Notes: a model not told the origin generated them from the letters alone. DNA of 13,728 nt from an uncultured Eubacterium sp. (GCA_900551775.1 URXI01000083.1:1-13728), one strand, 5' to 3'; counted from the first letter of the stretch, positions 1 to 6,837 are shown. Numbers and translations are program-made.

Positions 1-31
1 GGCTTTTTTGCAACTTTTTTGCAAAAATGAT

Positions 32-49
32 GGGCCTGTAGCTCAACCG
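32..49 (+). tRNA. 5' part of a split tRNA-Ala(CGC)
   Basis: Seen: GGGCCTG (32-38), TA (39-40), GCTC (41-44), AACCG (45-49). The seven acceptor bases pair with TGGGTCC at 4949-4955 using G-C and G-U pairs only, including G3:U70, the known alanine identity pair. GCTC pairs exactly with GAGC at 4905-4908. Joining 49 to 4902 gives an 8-nt D-loop (AACCGGGA) with the conserved GG. Inference: this is the upstream part of one tRNA gene interrupted in its D-loop. It is non-functional as it stands. Confidence 0.8.
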
Positions 50-84
50 TTTCCGCCCTGTTTCCCGTACCAGCCCCCGCTCCG

Positions 85-210
85 TTCGCATCCGCTGTTC
101 AGGAAACTAAAAACGATCATTGTTTTTTGTTCTCCGCCCCTCGGGAAAGGCCGAAAAGATCTGGAAATGAATGATTCACATCCAAGCATATTGTACAAGA
201 CGGTTCGCAT
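85..210 (+). repeat. Left-end TTCGCAT heptamers
   Basis: TTCGCAT occurs at 85-91 (context CCGTTCGCATCCG) and 204-210 (context ACGGTTCGCATTCC), both on the plus strand. The second shares ACGGTTCGCAT with the tRNA anticodon arm at 4911-4921. The stretch 50-271 holds no convincing gene and is best read as the element's left attachment arm. A role as recombinase or accessory-protein binding sites is inference. Confidence 0.45.
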
Positions 211-271
211 TCCCTTTGTGCAGTACTTCCAGTATCTACGCCGAAAGCATCTCAGCGGCATATATCCTGCT

Positions 272-1504
272 TTAGAAAATCTCTATTTCGTCCTGGAACA
301 ACACCTCAATATGATCATAAGTAAAGATATTCACCCGCTCAATCCACTGACACAAAATCATCTTCCGGATCGAGAACTCCGCTTCCATCGCTTTGTCGTA
401 CAGCTTTTGCAGTTCATGATGGGTATCCACATGACTTTTCAACTGACGCAGCACTTCTTTGTCAATCCGCTCCGCTCGATAAGTGCTTTGTGCAGAGCAT
501 CTCTCACGGTGCTGAACCCGGTTGTAGCATTTATAGACGGGGATTTTCTCATTGTGCTCCATCACTCGATGAGTTTTTCGAACAGTTGATGCAAATATCC
601 TTCCTCCACAACAGCCGCAGTAAACATTTCCCGATAACAGCGCTCTTCCCACCAGCTTTTTGGGAAGCTGCCCCTGTTTTCTCTGCTCCATTACTTGCTG
701 TGCCGCCTGAAATGTTTCCGGTGAGATGATTTGCAATTCCGGGTTGAGCTGTGAACGAACCCCTCCTCTGCACATGACTCCGGTGAACAACTCTCGGTGT
801 AAAAATGCGTTAATAGAGCTTGGATGGAACACTTCACCATTCCGGTCATAGATACCCTGTGCTGCAAGCTCTGTCGCAATTCTTCGTCCGCCATATCCGT
901 ACCGGATATAGTAGTCGAAGACTATACGGATGACCGCTGCTTCACCAGGTATGATTTGCAGATCATGCACATCACGTCCCCTGGGGTTGACCCGCCCCGT
1001 TTTGACAAGCCTATAACCATACGGTGCTCTTCCTCCACAGTAGAAGCCCTCACTGGTAAGCTGCTGCATCCGGGTCTTGGTCCGTTCGGAGATTTTCAAA
1101 CTTTCACCGGAAGCCTGCCAATAGCGAATGTAATTGATCAGCTTGTCGGCATGGCTCTCAAATCTCTGCGGTCCCTCTCGGGCACTCCAAATCTCAATTC
1201 CCAGCATGGAGAGATCCTCTACAAAAAACGGAGTCTCCGAATCCCGTCGCCCCAATCGGTCAAACATAAAGACAAGAAGGATGTCAAACTTATGTTGTTT
1301 GGCATCCTTCTTGATTTGCTGCAGGACTCTGCGGTCTGCTGTGGGAATCTTGAATCCTGAGATTCCTTTCTCGTAGAACTCCTTAATGATTTTCCAGCCG
1401 CGGGCGGCGGCAAACTCCCGGCACGCCTGCCGCTGCATGGGAATGTCATCCTCGTGCAACTGCTGGACAGTGGATACCCGGTACAGGCAATAGACTCGAT
1501 TCAT
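272..1504 (-). CDS. Large serine recombinase (site-specific integrase)
   Basis: A 410-aa member of the large serine recombinase family, which cuts and rejoins DNA at att sites through a phosphoserine link. Start at 1504 is chosen because GGGAGG sits 8 nt upstream; a longer frame from 1537 lacks such a site. Seen: N-terminal resolvase domain beginning MNRVYCLYRVS with the YxRVS motif and catalytic Ser11, then VFMFDRLGRR near residue 80; a Recombinase domain from PYGYRL near 160 to about 260; a zinc-ribbon-like part with YCGCCGG, then KCYNRV and RCSA; and the usual final IERV...IEVLF strand. The coiled coil after the zinc ribbon is short, so the protein is smaller than the usual 450-550 aa. It lies beside the left junction and probably integrates and excises the element. 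A divergent promoter shares its upstream region with the HTH operon. Confidence 0.93.
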   Translation of the reverse strand: MNRVYCLYRVSTVQQLHEDDIPMQRQACREFAAARGWKIIKEFYEKGISGFKIPTADRRVLQQIKKDAKQHKFDILLVFMFDRLGRRDSETPFFVEDLSMLGIEIWSAREGPQRFESHADKLINYIRYWQASGESLKISERTKTRMQQLTSEGFYCGGRAPYGYRLVKTGRVNPRGRDVHDLQIIPGEAAVIRIVFDYYIRYGYGGRRIATELAAQGIYDRNGEVFHPSSINAFLHRELFTGVMCRGGVRSQLNPELQIISPETFQAAQQVMEQRKQGQLPKKLVGRALLSGNVYCGCCGGRIFASTVRKTHRVMEHNEKIPVYKCYNRVQHRERCSAQSTYRAERIDKEVLRQLKSHVDTHHELQKLYDKAMEAEFSIRKMILCQWIERVNIFTYDHIEVLFQDEIEIF

Positions 1505-1541
1505 TATGAATTCCTCCCTTAGATGTTTAGTTGACAAGGGA

Positions 1542-1571
1542 AGTATAGCAAGTATCGCTTTACATTTTCAC
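1542..1571 (-). promoter_or_regulatory. Candidate recombinase promoter
   Basis: Reading leftward: GTGAAA (complement of 1566-1571), an 18-bp spacer, then TATACT (complement of 1542-1547), about 40 bp before the recombinase start. The -35 matches consensus at 4 of 6 positions. It is divergent from the promoter at 1619-1647, with the inverted repeat at 1586-1619 between them. Confidence 0.45.
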
Positions 1572-1585
1572 TTAATTTGTGTATT

Positions 1586-1619
1586 ACACTATTACAAATA
1601 ATTTTATTTGTTATAGTGT
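1586..1619. promoter_or_regulatory. Inverted-repeat operator between divergent promoters
   Basis: Arms ACACTATTACAAATA (1586-1600) and TATTTGTTATAGTGT (1605-1619) pair at 14 of 15 positions across a 4-bp gap. The right arm touches the -35 hexamer of the HTH operon and the left arm lies about 15 bp behind the recombinase -35. A dimeric regulator bound here could control both directions. The natural candidate is the HTH protein encoded next (1670-1921). Confidence 0.6.
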
Positions 1620-1647
1620 TGAAATTAGCGTGTAGATATGTTATATT
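1619..1647 (+). promoter_or_regulatory. Promoter of the HTH/sce7726-like operon
   Basis: TTGAAA (1619-1624), 17-bp spacer, TATATT (1642-1647), followed by the ribosome site AAAGGAGGG at about 1655-1662 and the GTG start at 1670. The spacing is ideal for the housekeeping sigma factor, and the -35 overlaps the last base of the operator repeat. Confidence 0.65.
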
Positions 1648-1669
1648 AGTTAAAAAGGAGGGTGGTTTC

Positions 1670-1921
1670 GTGTTTGTATCCGGTGGGAATGTACATGATC
1701 AAATTAAAGCTATGATTGTCGCACAAGGTTGGACAATTACTAAGGTTGTCTCGAAAATGAACGAAACTCGTCCCATAGACAAGCAAACCACCGTTCAAAA
1801 TATTTCTAACAAACTTACTCGAGGTACCATAAAATTTTCAGAGGTAACGGAAATTGCAAAAATAGTCGGTTGTACCCTATTGTGGGAGCCAATTGACACA
1901 ATGGAGGTAGCTCAAAAATGA
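1670..1921 (+). CDS. Small helix-turn-helix regulator
   Basis: An 83-aa protein. The GTG start at 1670 follows a strong AAGGAGG site; the frame continues upstream to 1577, but that part is a hydrophobic translation of the promoter region. Seen: IKAMIVAQGWTITKVVSKM, then TTVQNISNKLTRGTIKFSEV and a hydrophobic end (EIAKIVGCTLLW). This is the pattern of small XRE-like phage and mobile-element repressors, where TVQNISNKL would be the recognition region. It overlaps the next gene by 4 bp (ATGA), so the two are translationally coupled. It probably binds the repeat at 1586-1619 and controls itself, the nuclease-like gene and possibly the recombinase. The regulatory target is inference. Confidence 0.75.
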   Translation: MFVSGGNVHDQIKAMIVAQGWTITKVVSKMNETRPIDKQTTVQNISNKLTRGTIKFSEVTEIAKIVGCTLLWEPIDTMEVAQK

Positions 1922-2802
1922 TTGAATATTCCGCTATTTTTGAACGCATTATCAAGCAATATACAGACGATGAGTTACAGCAGATTTGTAAAACTCTTAA
2001 TAGGATATATAATATCTATGATTCCGAAGGATATCGATGGACACAACTTCAATATGTTTTAACTAAAACATCAGAAGCAGATATTTCTGCTTTGCGTAGA
2101 TCCCAGCTATCCAATCAAGTAATAAACGATTTGATACTCAGGTTTTACCCTTGTGAAAGAGTGGTAAAATACTATCTAATAAAAAAACTGCGCACACTTT
2201 CAAATCAAATTGTTGCTTTTGAAATGTCTATCGGAAATAGCAGGATTGATCTATGTAGAATCAATGGTCATTCTTATGCCTATGAGATCAAAACATCTTA
2301 TGACACTTTTGATAGATTAGATACGCAGATGGCCGATTATATGGATACGTTTGAAAAGGTTTACTTGGTTATTCCATTTGATCGCAAAGACGATGCTGCC
2401 TGCCATATCCCGGAGAATTGCGGAATAATTACTTATAGGATTTCGAAGAATGGAGAGTTGATTTTTCATTATTTAAGGAAAGCTAATACTAATATGTGTG
2501 ATATTCGTAAATGTATTAGCAGTCTCTCAAGTGCAGATATTTCTCAATTTCTTAAGTTGCTTAAAATTCAAAATATACCAACACTAAAAGACGAAAAACT
2601 CTCTATGCTATTTTCTAAATCAAACCGGGCTTTGTGGAGCGCCTATAAGAAACTGTTAAAAATCAAATATGCGCCTAAATGGGATTATTTAATAAAACAT
2701 TTTAGCGAAATTTTGCCAATAGATATGCAAAACTTTTTTTCAACTTCCCTCAATCCAAGCCTTGCATATTACACGACAACAAAAGAGGCGGGACAGTCAT
2801 AG
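1918..2802 (+). CDS. sce7726-like PD-(D/E)xK nuclease-family protein
   Basis: A 294-aa protein starting at the ATG overlapping the HTH stop. Residues about 80-150 carry a restriction-endonuclease-like core: Glu102, then SRIDL with Asp111, then YEIK with Glu123 and Lys125, followed by DTFDRLDTQMADYMDTFEKVYLV. This arrangement matches the sce7726 family as I recall it, which is often encoded beside an sce7725/beta-family protein, as here. DNA cleavage is the likely activity but is inferred from the motif. The C-terminal 120 residues are helical-looking with no motif I recognise. No signal peptide or membrane segment is visible, so it should be cytoplasmic. The stop codon lies in the loop of the terminator at 2786-2817, and the next gene is convergent. 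Confidence 0.7.
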   Translation: MIEYSAIFERIIKQYTDDELQQICKTLNRIYNIYDSEGYRWTQLQYVLTKTSEADISALRRSQLSNQVINDLILRFYPCERVVKYYLIKKLRTLSNQIVAFEMSIGNSRIDLCRINGHSYAYEIKTSYDTFDRLDTQMADYMDTFEKVYLVIPFDRKDDAACHIPENCGIITYRISKNGELIFHYLRKANTNMCDIRKCISSLSSADISQFLKLLKIQNIPTLKDEKLSMLFSKSNRALWSAYKKLLKIKYAPKWDYLIKHFSEILPIDMQNFFSTSLNPSLAYYTTTKEAGQS

Positions 2803-2817
2803 TAAACTGTCCCGCCT
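2786..2817. terminator. Bidirectional terminator between convergent genes
   Basis: AGGCGGGACAGT (2786-2797) and ACTGTCCCGCCT (2806-2817) form a perfect 12-bp stem with an 8-nt loop. The loop contains the TAG stop of the nuclease-like gene (2800-2802). TCTT follows on the plus strand and TCTTTT on the minus strand, so it can end transcripts from both sides. Confidence 0.85.
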
Positions 2818-2835
2818 TCTTACGATTCATGTAAT

Positions 2836-3885
2836 TCAAGCATCCATTTCATACATTGTATAAATATAGTGCAACATAGCGATCATTTTCCATTGTGCCT
2901 GATTTTTTCCGCTCTTTTCACCACTCAATATCTGAGAAATTTCATAGCATCCAGGGCATTTCTCGTGGTGTTCTTGGTCAAACTCCTCCCAATACTCAGA
3001 AGCAACAATCGAAGGCGCTATATACTCAGGGAATTCAGACAGCAAAGGTTTCCGCCCTTTAAATGCGACAAAAAAATTGTTCTCCTGTGAATAGTATATG
3101 CCAACTGGACTGATTGCACCTCCGGTTGTTGGCAATGCAGCACTAATTGTTGCATAATCCCCAAACCCATTGAAGCGAGACATATAAGATGTAGAATAAA
3201 GATCTTTTAATGCATTATCAATTTCGGCGATAGGTTCTTTATCTATCATCTTATTGTTTGCTAAATTTTCGGGGCGATGTGCTTTGATGGCTATGGATGT
3301 ATACCCTATTTTCTTTTTGTGGTCTGAAATGGTTTTATAAATTGGTTTAAATACTGGACTCGTACATGAAGCAGTATCAATATCAAAGATAACAAAATCT
3401 TCTTGTCGAATGTGTGGAAGTAGTTGCTCAAAAATTGAATCAAATTCCTGTGGCTTTAACCGAAAGGCAACTCGTTGAAACTTTTCTTGAAAATAATCTT
3501 TATCCGCAAGTATTCGGGTCATTGATATATCCTCTGACATATAAGAAATCACAGGAATCACTTGATCAGAAAACCGTTCCAGTACTACTAATTCTTCATA
3601 GCAAAAGTCTGGTTGACGTATAATACGAGTAATATATTCTCGAATTGCATCAGATGTATTTCGAAGTTTTGATGATTTGTAGAAGTCAACTAAGACAGAC
3701 ATGTGAGGCGCATTTTCAAGTATATCGGCCAATTCTGTAAGAAAAGAATTTTTCATATTGCTGCGAGTCCGTTCTTGAACTAACTCTATCATCGGAATGA
3801 CTGTATTATCAAAAACTCCCATCATACTAAGTTGCCTGAGAACACTGACCTCCACAGTCCGGTTTTTCATAACAGGGACATACAT
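2836..3885 (-). CDS. Beta / sce7725-family protein
   Basis: A 349-aa protein with a strong GGGAGGTGAT site just before the ATG at 3885. Its start, MYVPVMKNRTVEVSVLRQL followed by TVIPMIELV, is the N-terminal pattern of the beta-protein/sce7725 family. The C-terminal third has KCPGCYEI (Cys310, Cys313) next to His residues, which may bind a metal, then a GKNQAQWKMIAMLHYIYT helix. The biochemical role of the family is not known to me. It is the second gene of an operon with the FRG-domain protein (20-nt gap) and converges on the sce7726-like gene, the partner with which this family usually travels. That supports the assignment and suggests one conflict or defence module. Confidence 0.65.
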   Translation of the reverse strand: MYVPVMKNRTVEVSVLRQLSMMGVFDNTVIPMIELVQERTRSNMKNSFLTELADILENAPHMSVLVDFYKSSKLRNTSDAIREYITRIIRQPDFCYEELVVLERFSDQVIPVISYMSEDISMTRILADKDYFQEKFQRVAFRLKPQEFDSIFEQLLPHIRQEDFVIFDIDTASCTSPVFKPIYKTISDHKKKIGYTSIAIKAHRPENLANNKMIDKEPIAEIDNALKDLYSTSYMSRFNGFGDYATISAALPTTGGAISPVGIYYSQENNFFVAFKGRKPLLSEFPEYIAPSIVASEYWEEFDQEHHEKCPGCYEISQILSGEKSGKNQAQWKMIAMLHYIYTMYEMDA

Positions 3886-3905
3886 TTAAAATCACCTCCC
3901 AATGC

Positions 3906-4613
3906 TTATTGCTGGGCTTTCAAATCCACATAGCTTGCAACACCATCTAATCCAGGATACACAAAAGCTCGATTAATTCCGCACCAGTCGAGTTTATTCC
4001 TCATCTCATCAAAACAAGTATGTGAAATAACCATTTTGGTAATTGGGAGCCCCATTTCAGATAATGTAATATCTATTGGCTTAAGCGGATTTTTATGAAC
4101 AGTGAACACTCCCTTTTGAGCAGATATTCGGGGGTTAATGTAGGATGGAGTATGTAAGACGATCTCATCAGGGGCAGAAAACAAATCATCAACATCACTA
4201 CTATCACTAAAGGAATCCTTGTCAATGATATAAACTGCGGCATCAATATCTTTTCCACCTTCGACAGAAAAGTAGGCCGCAATTAGTGGGTTTTGTGTCC
4301 AATCCAAAAAACGGGTCGGAACACCATGATGTTGACCGATGGTCCATTGATCCCATGAGTTCATGTTGCGCAAATCAAGATAGGGTACTGACATATCTAC
4401 AAAACGATGCATGGTTTGCTCTTCCAAGTCTTGAAGAGCATCCAACTGCTCCGCTTCGGTTCCTTTGAGTTTTGATGAATATACTTCACGTCCAATTTTG
4501 GGAATGAGTTTGTAGGATTTGTTATGGATTCCACGAAAAAGATTTTGCTCCGTACAATGGTTAGCGATATATGTCATGTACTCCATAAAGCCATGAATAT
4601 ATATTTCGTCCAT
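3906..4613 (-). CDS. FRG-domain protein
   Basis: A 235-aa protein from the ATG at 4613. A TTG at 4628 would add five residues but has no ribosome site; the site before 4613 (GGAAGTGAG) is itself weak. Seen: LFRG (residues 25-28) giving the domain its name, then QHHGVPTRFLDW (94-105) followed by NPLIAAYFS, and ISAQKGVFTVH near 165-175. These are the conserved blocks of the FRG domain, which is common in mobile elements and often sits near defence genes; its molecular activity is not firmly established. The domain fills almost the whole protein. It is the first gene of the operon with the beta/sce7725-like protein and has a good promoter upstream. Confidence 0.85.
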   Translation of the reverse strand: MDEIYIHGFMEYMTYIANHCTEQNLFRGIHNKSYKLIPKIGREVYSSKLKGTEAEQLDALQDLEEQTMHRFVDMSVPYLDLRNMNSWDQWTIGQHHGVPTRFLDWTQNPLIAAYFSVEGGKDIDAAVYIIDKDSFSDSSDVDDLFSAPDEIVLHTPSYINPRISAQKGVFTVHKNPLKPIDITLSEMGLPITKMVISHTCFDEMRNKLDWCGINRAFVYPGLDGVASYVDLKAQQ

Positions 4614-4646
4614 ATAACTCACTTCCAAAAAGAAATTATTGGTATA

Positions 4647-4675
4647 AGTGTATCATATAATTAATGGAAAGGCAA
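4647..4675 (-). promoter_or_regulatory. Promoter of the FRG operon
   Basis: Reading leftward: TTGCCT (complement of 4670-4675), 17-bp spacer, TACACT (complement of 4647-4652), 33 bp before the ATG at 4613. A second AT-rich -10-like stretch lies nearby, so the exact start of transcription is uncertain. Confidence 0.5.
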
Positions 4676-4720
4676 AAGTATTATTTTAGATGCCAATATA
4701 TTTATACGACTATACGATGG

Positions 4721-4894
4721 ATGCGAACTGCTTGCGGTAAAAATTTCTTAAAACCAGGCAAAAATGCGAACGACTCGATAGTCAACACAGAAACGAATTG
4801 TACATAACACAATACATCCATTTTGAATTCAATATTTGAGCATTTTAGAATCTATCATTCTATTTTCTCTCCAAATTTGTTAAAGAAATGCGAA
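4721..4894 (-). repeat. Right-end TTCGCAT heptamers (inverted)
   Basis: ATGCGAA (TTCGCAT on the minus strand) occurs at 4721-4727, 4764-4770 and 4888-4894. Orientation is opposite to the copies at the left end, so in the circular form the copies face each other across the att core. The stretch 4676-4898 contains no gene and is the right attachment arm. A binding-site role is inferred. Confidence 0.45.
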
Positions 4895-4898
4895 TCAT

Positions 4899-4959
4899 CC
4901 GGGAGAGCGTACGGTTCGCATCCGTAAGGTCGTCGGTTCGATCCCGATTGGGTCCACCA
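4899..4959 (+). tRNA. 3' part of a split tRNA-Ala(CGC)
   Basis: Seen: D-stem strand GAGC (4905-4908), G26, anticodon stem TACGG/CCGTA (4910-4914, 4922-4926, five perfect pairs), loop TTCGCAT (4915-4921) with anticodon CGC, variable loop AGGTC, T-stem GTCGG/CCGAT around TTCGATC, acceptor TGGGTCC, discriminator A and encoded CCA (4957-4959). No matching 5' acceptor or GCTC D-strand lies just upstream; the sequence there (4880-4898) is AT-rich and unrelated. The missing part is at 32-49. Anticodon CGC with G3:U70 and A73 indicates alanine. A strong terminator follows at 4964-5021. Confidence 0.85.
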
Positions 4960-4963
4960 AATG

Positions 4964-5021
4964 AATGACCCCACCCAATTTGAACAAACGCTTGTCGTTG
5001 TTCAGAACGGGTGGGGTCATT
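4964..5021 (+). terminator. Terminator after tRNA-Ala
   Basis: AATGACCCCACCC (4964-4976) pairs with GGGTGGGGTCATT (5009-5021), with an inner TGAACAA/TTGTTCA stem (4981-4987, 4998-5004). A short T run follows. It lies 5 nt after the tRNA CCA and would end tRNA transcription. Confidence 0.75.
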
Positions 5022-5026
5022 TTATG

Positions 5027-5057
5027 CCTGAACTCCTTGCATTGCAAGGGGTTCAGG
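5027..5057. terminator. Second strong hairpin, terminator-like
   Basis: CCTGAAC-T-CCTTGCA and TGCAAGG-G-GTTCAGG form a near-perfect 15-bp stem, followed by CCTTTCTGTATTT. It could be a backup terminator or a leftover end of a small palindromic element. No gene is seen between 4960 and the IS. Confidence 0.5.
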
Positions 5058-5172
5058 CCTTTCTGTATTTCATGTCTTGTGTCACCTGAAAAATACAAAC
5101 AGGGTAAAATCAAAACACAAAACGTGTAATCGACGAGATTCGAACCCCTGTTATGTCAGTAAGTTGCTCTCC

Positions 5173-6303
5173 TCATTTGCCGTTCATGAACAACTCTTCT
5201 ACCTGACAAGGTGTTCGGTTTTTCAATGTGCGATGTGGCCGCTGTGTGTTGTAAAACTCGATATAAGATGCAAGGCATCGTTTGAAATCTGTTTCGGAAG
5301 TGTAGTCCTTCCTGTAAAGCTCCTCCTTTTTGAGTGTAGCGAAGAACGATTCAGCAACAGCGTTGTCATGAGGCCGCCCTGAATTGGAGAAAGATTGTAC
5401 CACAGCGTGCTCATGTAGTAGCTGTTTGAATCGATGCGAGGTGTATTGAGCACCTCGGTCACTGTGAAAGATGAGTTTTGTTTCTGGGTTTCTTTGTGCC
5501 CATGCCATTTTGAAAGTAGATGTGATCAACTGGGTGCTGTTCTTTCTGGATACTTTGTATGCGACAATTTTGCGGGAAAACAAATCCAAAATCACACAGG
5601 TGTAAAGATAGAACTCCCCCAGCTTAAAACAAGTAACATCGCTGACCCAGATTTGGTTGGGCTTGTCCGCCTGAAACTGCTGCTGGAGGATGTTCCGTTT
5701 CTTTTCCGGTTCATGAAGTTTCATGTAGTCCTGTTTTGCAGTGCTGCGGATACTAGCTAGGCCCATCTCTCTCATCAGTTTTGCCACATATTCTGTGCTG
5801 ACTTGATGGCCATGTTGGACAAGTATTGTGCGGATCTTTTCAGCACCCAGCACCTGGCGGTACTCATCAAATATCTTCTGAATCAGAATACGATATTCCT
5901 CCCGCCGCTTTTCGAACCAAGCGTTGCTCCGTTTATTTCGGAGAATGTGGTTATAGAAAGTCCCGCGGGGAACATTCAGAGCTTCACAAAGTGTATGGAC
6001 ATCATATTGGCCGTACAGTAATTCTAGCTCCGTCAGTCGCTCCTTCAACGGAGCATGGACGGTGCAGCCGACGGTTTGCAAAACGGCGACCATGTTTTCC
6101 AATTTAGAGACTTTGTGTAGAAGTGCATCATACTCTTTGACGGTGCAGGTGCGTCTTTCATCGGGAACCGCTGGGCAGTATAGTTTTGCCCAGCGATAGA
6201 TCGTCCGTACGCAGACACTGTATTCTGCGCATAATTCCTGGATTGGCTTGCCCTGCCTGTACTGTGCGATGATATCGGTTTTCTCTTGATCTGTGTAGGT
6301 CAT
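5173..6303 (-). CDS. IS3-family DDE transposase (single ORF)
   Basis: A 376-aa transposase. The ATG at 6303 follows AAGGGG; the frame runs further upstream to 6390, but that part has no ribosome site and crosses the IS end. Seen: N-terminal helix-turn-helix (QYRQGKPIQELCAEYSVCVRTIYRW, residues about 13-38, of which IRELC-type spacing is typical), a middle HTH_21-like segment with GAEKIRTIL and YVAKLMREMGL, and the rve catalytic core with the DDE residues in WVSDVTCF, IFHSDRGAQYT and NAVAESFFATLKKE. It ends with QRPHRTLKNRTP. Unlike many IS3 members it is one continuous frame, so no programmed frameshift is required. No inactivating change is seen, so it may be active. Confidence 0.93.
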   Translation of the reverse strand: MTYTDQEKTDIIAQYRQGKPIQELCAEYSVCVRTIYRWAKLYCPAVPDERRTCTVKEYDALLHKVSKLENMVAVLQTVGCTVHAPLKERLTELELLYGQYDVHTLCEALNVPRGTFYNHILRNKRSNAWFEKRREEYRILIQKIFDEYRQVLGAEKIRTILVQHGHQVSTEYVAKLMREMGLASIRSTAKQDYMKLHEPEKKRNILQQQFQADKPNQIWVSDVTCFKLGEFYLYTCVILDLFSRKIVAYKVSRKNSTQLITSTFKMAWAQRNPETKLIFHSDRGAQYTSHRFKQLLHEHAVVQSFSNSGRPHDNAVAESFFATLKKEELYRKDYTSETDFKRCLASYIEFYNTQRPHRTLKNRTPCQVEELFMNGK

Positions 6304-6326
6304 GATGTTTGCCCCTTTCTTGTAAT

Positions 6327-6344
6327 ATGCTACTAGTGTAGCAT
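6327..6344. promoter_or_regulatory. Palindrome upstream of the transposase
   Basis: ATGCTAC (6327-6333), TAGT, GTAGCAT (6338-6344): perfect 7-bp arms 24-41 nt before the transposase start, inside the IS end region. It may limit read-through translation of the transposase or bind it. Function is inferred only from position. Confidence 0.35.
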
Positions 6345-6772
6345 GTAGAAAAAGATTAACACGAAGAGAGGCCGCCTGCCCTGCTAACAATACTTGAGCC
6401 TGGTATTGACAAAGGAATTATTATAATCAGTCTATTTTATAAAAAGCAAACTTCAAGAACTGGTCAAGGAATTGGACTGACTGCTTTGGTGTCAGGGAGT
6501 GAAGTTGTGAACCTGCAAATCAAGGATATCATCAATGAAATACGCCCTGTTGTGATAAATAAAAAGCGTACAGAACTGGATGCCCGGCACGATATAGGCC
6601 GAGAAAACAAAGTCACGGAAATCATGGAACTCATTTCTACAAAAAATATCGACCTTATGGAGTATTTGGAATCCATGTTATATAGGGTGATTCAGCGAGT
6701 AAGCATGCTCTCCAAAGAAAAATTTTCATCCGATTCGTCTGTAGTTTTGAAATCACCCATCTCCTTACTAAG

Positions 6773-6836
6773 AAGCAGGCACAGAAAAATGTGGACAGCT
6801 TGGGTGCTGCCTGTGTCTCTCTGTGCCTGCTTTTTT
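6773..6836 (+). terminator. Rho-independent terminator
   Basis: AAGCAGGCACAGA (6773-6785) pairs perfectly with TCTGTGCCTGCTT (6820-6832), continuing into a six-T run (6831-6836). A smaller CAGC/GCTG stem lies in the loop. It insulates the downstream operon from the IS and the broken frame. Confidence 0.85.
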
Positions 6837-6837
6837 G

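Larger units (their letters stand above)
50..4901. mobile_element. 4.85-kb serine-recombinase element inserted in the tRNA-Ala D-loop
   Basis: The two tRNA parts flank this segment, and the junctions share TCA(A/T)CCG (43-49 and 4895-4901). This is the short shared core expected for a serine recombinase. One recombinase gene lies at the left end (272-1504). Cargo is an HTH regulator, an sce7726-like nuclease, an FRG-domain protein and a beta/sce7725-like protein. Clustered TTCGCAT heptamers mark both ends. Precise removal of 50-4901 would restore a canonical tRNA. No conjugation or replication genes are visible, so transfer would need help from elsewhere. Boundaries are inferred from tRNA structure. 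Confidence 0.75.
5149..6361 (-). mobile_element. IS3-family insertion sequence
   Basis: A complete transposase is bounded by short TGTTA (5149-5153) and TAACA (6357-6361) ends. Terminal inverted repeats are poor to my eye and no convincing target duplication is visible. An alternative left end is 5125 (TGTAATC), which would give a 3-bp ACG repeat (5122-5124, 6361-6363). The presence of an IS is firm; its ends are approximate. Confidence 0.6.

Noticed and set aside
8..589. Long plus-strand frame of 193 codons.
   Set aside because: It covers the tRNA 5' part and runs antisense to the recombinase; composition and content are those of a shadow.
1577..1669. Upstream extension of the HTH protein with a hydrophobic stretch resembling a membrane segment.
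   Set aside because: It covers the promoter and operator; the GTG at 1670 has a strong ribosome site and begins the conserved part.
4895..5113. Minus-strand frame of 72 codons containing GIEPTTLRMRTVRSPG.
   Set aside because: This is the antisense translation of the tRNA 3' part and its terminator, a common mis-annotation.
5125..5170. On the minus strand, GGGGTTCGAATCTCG with GAGAGC upstream looks like a tRNA T-arm and D-stem.
   Set aside because: The anticodon stem does not pair (ACTTA against AACAG), the T-stem has a G-G mismatch, and no CCA or acceptor partner is found. It overlaps the IS end.
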